From NCBI GenBank assembly GCA_024364735.1, contig JAGFNQ010005410.1:1-64000 (forward strand): a stretch of 64,000 nt of DNA. The letters are read 5' to 3'. The position numbers were made by a program, and so were the translations under genes. This DNA comes from Boesenbergia rotunda. Taxonomy: Eukaryota; Streptophyta; Magnoliopsida; Zingiberales; Zingiberaceae. The notes under the pieces are model-generated. The model had not been told where the DNA came from. It saw only the letters and a list, made by a program, of their open reading frames with translations, and did not search any database. Of this stretch, positions 59,421 through 64,000 are shown piece by piece. Within the stretch, counting starts at the first letter, position 1, and each line of letters begins with the position of its first letter.

Positions 59421-60154
59421 TTATGATTAATTTTGGGTCTAGTTGCATAATTTTCATTAATTCAAAAATCTTTGATTCATCTATTATTTTTTTTGTATTT
59501 AAGTTTTCAAGTTTGTTTAATACTTCTACTTTATTTGAATTTTTGTAAGCCTTATTAAATATAGCTTTAATTTTAATAAATTTATCTTTATCTTGAGAGT
59601 TATTTTCAAAATTATTAATTAAAATTGTATCATTACACAATAGGTAGAATATTTTCAAGATTATTAAATAAGGTTGTAGCATTATTTTCAAAAATAGTAG
59701 AATTATTAATTAAGGATTGACTATTATCATCACCATTATCTTCATAAATAGATTTCGTATTATCATCAATAGTATCATTAGAAATATTAGAATTATCAAC
59801 AATAATATTAACCAACATTTCATTATTATTCTTAGAATTATCATAATTAACATAAATATTATTAATTAAGATTTTCTCATTATCCATAAAATTATCAGAA
59901 TTATCAGAAATTTTATTAATTAAAGTATTAGAATTAATTTCAAAGATTTTAGCATTAATATTAAGGATTAAGGAATTAATATTTGATATTTTAATATTAT
60001 CAATGTTTGATCCATTACTAGTTAATTTGTCATGCAATACTTTTAATTTATTATGTAAATAATCTAATTTAGCAGGAAAATTAACATAACAATTATTTAC
60101 TTTTTCAGAAAAAATTTCTAACTTTGCAGAAATTTGAAAAAAAAATCTTTGCAA
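59407..60154 (-). pseudogene. Asn/Ile-rich gag-derived ORF of element G
   Basis: Two overlapping frames (60154-59633 and 59691-59407) encode a low-complexity protein rich in Asn, Ile, Asp and Ser (for example NNIYVNYDNSKNNNEML). It begins with a coiled-coil-like segment (SAKLEIFSEKVNN). It lies directly downstream of the two zinc knuckles, where elements C-F have their gag coiled coil. It is probably the gag C-terminus altered by A/T-rich repeat growth. I would not assign a function. Confidence 0.4.
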
Positions 60155-60179
60155 AAATTAACTTTCCATACCTCCTTTA

Positions 60180-60370
60180 TCGTGGTCGGACACTGGTTCA
60201 TGTAGTGTCCCTATTTTTGACACTTGAAGCAACGATGTGATTCTTGTCCCTCCGGACTCCTGGCACTGATTCCTTCTTTGCTGTCGGTGGTGACGTTCGA
60301 AACTTATGAGTAGGACACTAATTTTTATAGTGTCCTCTATCCCTGCACTTGAAACATATTATGTGAAATT
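60180..60370 (-). pseudogene. Two CCHC zinc knuckles of element G gag
   Basis: The first in reading order, CFKCRDRGHYKN followed by a stop where the frame meets the final Cys, lies near 60313-60355. The second, CFKCQK, a stop, then GHYMNQC, lies near 60190-60235. Both are CX2CX4HX4C knuckles, each with an in-frame TAG. They mark gag of a Copia-type element with two knuckles, as in element C. Confidence 0.7.
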
Positions 60371-60471
60371 TAAAAACGACATAATTAAAAATATACCTGT
60401 ATTCACCCTTGCTCCCTCTCAATTCCTAGCATTGTTGTTCCTTCGGTTGTTAGTCCGGTGAAGGGCTACCT

Positions 60472-60483
60472 GCTCTGATACCA
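60472..60483 (-). other. Primer binding site (initiator tRNA-Met) of element G
   Basis: gctctgatacca lies two bases from the LTR start (TGTATGATCAGTG) at 60486. Confidence 0.85.
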
Positions 60484-61073
60484 CTTGTATGATCAGTGTC
60501 GGTCGATAGAGGAGGGTGAATATCGACTCGAACTTATTTATGGAATTTCGTCATTCATCATCTTTCTATCAAAGTTAGTACGCAGCAGAATATAAAATAA
60601 AATAAGATAAAGACAACAGACAAGCGGGTTTATTTAGTTGGTCCCCAACCCCCCAGGGTCAGTATGTCCAAGGCTTATGTACTTGGTGTGAGTCCACTAT
60701 TGGTTTCCTTTTCGGAATTTCTGGAGGCAGAGAATACCCATCTTATAGTTTGGTTACAAGTACAAAAAAATAAAGTTAAATACAACTTGTAAACGAAAAA
60801 GCAAACCAATGGAAAATGAAGATCCGGCCAATCCGGAAGTCCAAATTGCAATGCACTTCCTCTTAGAGCCTCCTTGGTCACAGAGCTTCGACTTTAGCAT
60901 TTTTGCTTCGCACAGATTGCTTTAGCGGATGGGAAACTTGATTGGTTGAAGTGAGGGGTCGAACCCCTATTTATAGTTAGCTCTTGGGTGCCTAATAAGC
61001 TCAGGGGCGCCTCATATCGCAGTCAAACGTTGATCCGTAGTGGTTGAATCACGCAAGGATAAAATATCCCTTC

Positions 61074-61104
61074 CCAGGTGCCTGGGAGCCTCCCAGGCAC
61101 CTGG
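61074..61104. repeat. Perfect hairpin in the LTR of G
   Basis: ccaggtgcctggga and its exact reverse complement are separated by gcc. A related sequence, accaggcacttgggaag, follows at 61126-61142. Confidence 0.9.
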
Positions 61105-61714
61105 CAAGCCTCAGGCGCCTAGCTTACCAGGCACTTGGGAAGGCCTTCCCTTAACTAGGGTGACCAACCATATACTGGGAACCTGATTCATTCAGGCGCC
61201 CAGGAAGCTTCTTCCCAGGCCTTGTTTTTCCTATGTTTGCTCTCCTATCTTGCCTCCAACTCCAGGTACCTACAAGACAACAAACACAAGACAAACATAT
61301 AAATAATCTTATGCCTTAGTTTATTGGTTCTGACTTTGGATTTCAACTGAAACCCTAGGTCGAACCGACGCCTACTGTTCCTTTTCCCGGGGAACGCATC
61401 CTCACCTACTCCACCCTGGAGAAGTTACCTTTTCCAACCGGGACCTCCGATTGGACTTTTGCTCAGCCTCCGAGAACCCGGATCTCAAGACGTCTGACCT
61501 CGACCCATCTCTACTTCTGTCCGTGATCCCCGCTCGGCTATGTCTTTTGCCCGATCCTTGACCAGGACTTCATGCTCGACCTTCGAGACTCTCAGATCTC
61601 GAGACGTCCGACCTTGACCTGTCTCTATTTTTGTCCGTAGTCCTCACTCAGCTAAGACTCCGTTACTCGATTCCCGACTAGGACTTCGTACTCTGTCGCC
61701 CGGACCAAGACATT

Positions 61715-61945
61715 GTGCCCAGCTTCACTCACCAGGACTTCATCCACCTAGCTTCACTCACTAGGACCCAGCTTCACTCACCATGATTTCTTCCACCTAG
61801 CTTCACTCACTAGGATTTTTTCCACCTAGCTTCACTCACTAGGACCTAGCTTCACTCACCAGAATTTCTTCCACCTAGCTTCACTCACTAGGACGCAGCT
61901 TCACTCACCAGGATTTCTTCCACCTAACTTTACTCACTAGGATTT
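61715..61945 (+). repeat. Tandem array of cctagcttcactcactagga
   Basis: About eight imperfect copies of a 20-34 bp unit in two alternating forms (with or without tttcttcca). It lies inside the 5' LTR of element G. Confidence 0.85.
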
Positions 61946-62335
61946 CTTCCACCATAATCACTTCTTTGCTAGTCATCTTAATCCTGACTAGACTTCTTCC
62001 AACCTTTAGGTAAGTATAATCCCAAACCTCAAGTCTAGTTTGGTTTAATCCCTTGGTCATCCTGACCAACCCTGGATTCTATTCACTCTGCCAACACATC
62101 AGATCCTGTTTGGCTTAACCCTTTGTCAAACTAATCAAACCTGGGTTTACCCTACCAAACATAAGGTCCTATTTGGTTGAACCCTTGATCACTTTGACTA
62201 CACCTTATATTTTCACTACCAAACATCATGTCCTGTTTGGCTAACCCTTTGTCACTATGACTAGAACTCAGTGTATTGTCAAACATCGAAACACTAGAGG
62301 TTGACTGCGCATAATTGATGCACTTTGCACCAACA

Positions 62336-62573
62336 AAGTCTTCGTTGCCCGATCCCCGACCAGGACTTCATGCTCGGCTTCACTTGCCAAGTCTTCATTG
62401 CCCGATCCCTGACCAAGACTTCGTGCTCAACCCTACAGGTCAAGACTTCTTTCCTAGGTTACCTAAGACTTTCCTGCAATATCAACAGCATCATCAGTAT
62501 ACCATACTAGCTTAACTTGAGCCCTTTGCCACTTATCAAAACAAGGTTCGATCTAGTGCTTCTGGCACCAACA
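62336..62573 (-). mobile_element. 3' LTR fragment of Copia element H
   Basis: It ends ttctggcaccAACA followed by a polypurine tract on the minus strand (aaaaagggggagat). Its aagtcttc.ttgcccgatcc phrases resemble 61540-61600 in the LTR of G, so H is a related family. It abuts the end of the G LTR at 62335. Confidence 0.65.
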
Positions 62574-63875
62574 ATCTCCCCCTTTTTGATTATGGCAACC
62601 CAGTTCAAAGTTAAGCCTATACAAGTATTAACAGGGAAATAAAATTACTTTTAAGCACTCCCCCTTAATCAGTAATCTCCCCCTAGATCATTTAACATTT
62701 ATGATTATAGAGGAGATGATATTTTTCAAAATAGACTTAGTCTTTTTCAAATATGATTAAAAAAGTTCAGAGACTAAGTTAAGTTTTCTTTTGAAAAATG
62801 TTATAAAAATACTTAGTTGACTTAAGCTTTTTGAAAGAATACTTTTGAAAATTTTTCTTACTTTTTAAAAACTTAAGTACTAAAACACTTTTTTTCGAAA
62901 AAGTTATGTGCTTTTCAAAAATTAAGAAGAGAGATTAAGTAGTTTTTCAAAATGTTGAGCCATTTTTAAAATAGGTTCTAAGCATTCAAAAAAAGCTTAG
63001 TTTTTGAAAACACAAAAAAACTTAGTTTTTGAAAACACTAAAAACTCAATTTTCGAAGAACGATTTTCGAAAAGCGAAAAGATCGGTATAAAAGCACTCT
63101 TTTCTTTGAACTCCTTTTCTTTCTCTCCCCCTTTGCCATATATCAAAATCATGCATGTAATAAGACGGTATGAATGAAAAATAATGGCTAAGTGTATTAG
63201 AGCAAGTAATTTCAAGCAACATAATAAGTCTACGTAAACTTTCTAAGTCTAGGCTAAGTCTAAGTCAAGTCTAGGCACCTTCATTTTGAGTCCAAGCATG
63301 AAAGAAAAAATTTGAAAATAATTTTAAATATTTAAAAAATAAAGTCAATTCCTTTTAGACACATGTCTAACCTTTTAGCTACTTGCAGACTATAATAAAC
63401 AACAGTTTTCACTTGGGTTAGTCAAGTCAAGTGTATTTCATAAATCAACTCAGTTAGCCAGAATACTTGACTTGATTAATTTGAATTGAATTTATAATGC
63501 CCCCAACTTGTGTCGATGTACTGATTTTGAAGCATCTAAGTCTAGGGCAGCAATCGTAAGCATCTCAACCCAGTCTAGGTTGTCAATAAAGTTAACCCTA
63601 ATGTGCTTGTGAGATGCTGACTTCTAAATCTATGGGAGCATACATACTAGGGTTAAGCCTAAGCTAAGTCTATGTTGAAGAAAGACCCTAGTTTTGAAGG
63701 GGATAATTTTAAAGTCAAAGTAAAACTAAGTATCGAATAAATGCAATAAATTCTGAAAATAAAGTTTTGAAATTTGAAATAAAGTTTTTGAAATCATTTT
63801 TAAAATCAGAATCAGACTTAGAATCTTAAATAATTTTGATGTTCAAAATCAAATCAAGATCTAACATTTGAAGTC
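62574..63875 (-). mobile_element. Non-coding 3' region of element H
   Basis: A/T-rich with repeated C-rich tracts (62574, 62659, 62680, 63125) that read as polypurine tracts on the minus strand. No ORF is supported. Confidence 0.55.
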
Positions 63876-64000
63876 CTACTCTACTAAGCACATTCCAAGT
63901 TGCCTACTTAGTGTACTGAACTCAGACTCAGGTAGGGGTTTGGTAAAAATGTCTGCTAGGTTAGATTTGGACTCTATAGTTGAAGGATAATTTCACCCTA
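63876..64000 (-). pseudogene. C-terminal end of Copia element H RNase H
   Basis: Minus-strand translation gives NLADIFTKPLPESEF, then LSRQLGMCLVE and a stop at 63876-63878. NLADIFTKPL is the conserved end of Copia RNase H and is also found in E and F. The rest runs off the right edge, so whether the copy is intact cannot be judged. Confidence 0.8.

Larger units (their letters stand above)
60486..62335 (-). mobile_element. 5' LTR of Copia element G
   Basis: It begins TGTATGATCAGTGTCGG and ends cactttgcaccAACA, 1.85 kb. It holds the gatagaggagggtgaatat version of the shared motif (60506-60525), a perfect 14-bp-arm hairpin (61074-61104) and a ttcactcac tandem array (61715-61945). Confidence 0.78.

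Overview
The window is repeat-rich nuclear DNA from a flowering plant, probably a monocot; that is inferred from the element families and the one host gene, not proven. Nearly everything is transposable-element sequence nested into or lined up against other elements. The only convincing host gene is a small, GC-rich, three-exon TPD1-like secreted peptide gene (10710-11699).

Region 1 (1 to about 9709) is most of a Mutator-like element (MULE) of the kind that carries a ULP1-like cysteine protease (Kaonashi type). A decayed mudrA-type transposase runs rightwards from the left edge. A multi-exon ULP1-like gene runs leftwards (8755-6100). Between the two convergent genes lies a palindrome of about 4.1 kb (1747-5864) made of 234-325 bp satellite units in opposite orientations. 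The probable right end of the element is near 9709, about 200 bp upstream of the TPD1-like TATA box. Region 2 (9710-12159) is the host gene with its promoter, a leader intron and a short upstream ORF.

Region 3 (about 12160-27861) holds two Athila-like Ty3/gypsy elements on the minus strand, sharing a middle LTR (LTR - internal A - LTR - internal B - LTR). Both encode only gag and aspartic protease. Copy B adds an unusual acidic tandem-repeat ORF. Region 4 (28123-29088) is a foldback element with two internal palindromes and Pol III B-box-like motifs.

Region 5 (29089-41467) holds gag-only Copia elements: D on the minus strand and C on the plus strand. Element C is interrupted by a 3.9 kb solo LTR with a 5-bp target duplication and by a hAT-like insertion. 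Region 6 (41468-55633) is a second shared-LTR tandem, of two Sirevirus-like Copia elements E and F on the minus strand, with gag, protease, integrase, reverse transcriptase and RNase H. A single N at 47993 sits where copy E loses its gag start and primer binding site, so an assembly join is likely there. Region 7 (55634-64000) has an LTR fragment of another Copia family, a gag-only Copia element G with two zinc knuckles and an Asn-rich ORF, and the 3' part of a further Copia element H running off the edge.

Most elements carry stops or frameshifts. The most unusual structures are the palindromic satellite between the two MULE genes, the acidic repeat ORF in Athila copy B, the paired foldbacks, and short hairpins recurring in unrelated Copia LTRs.
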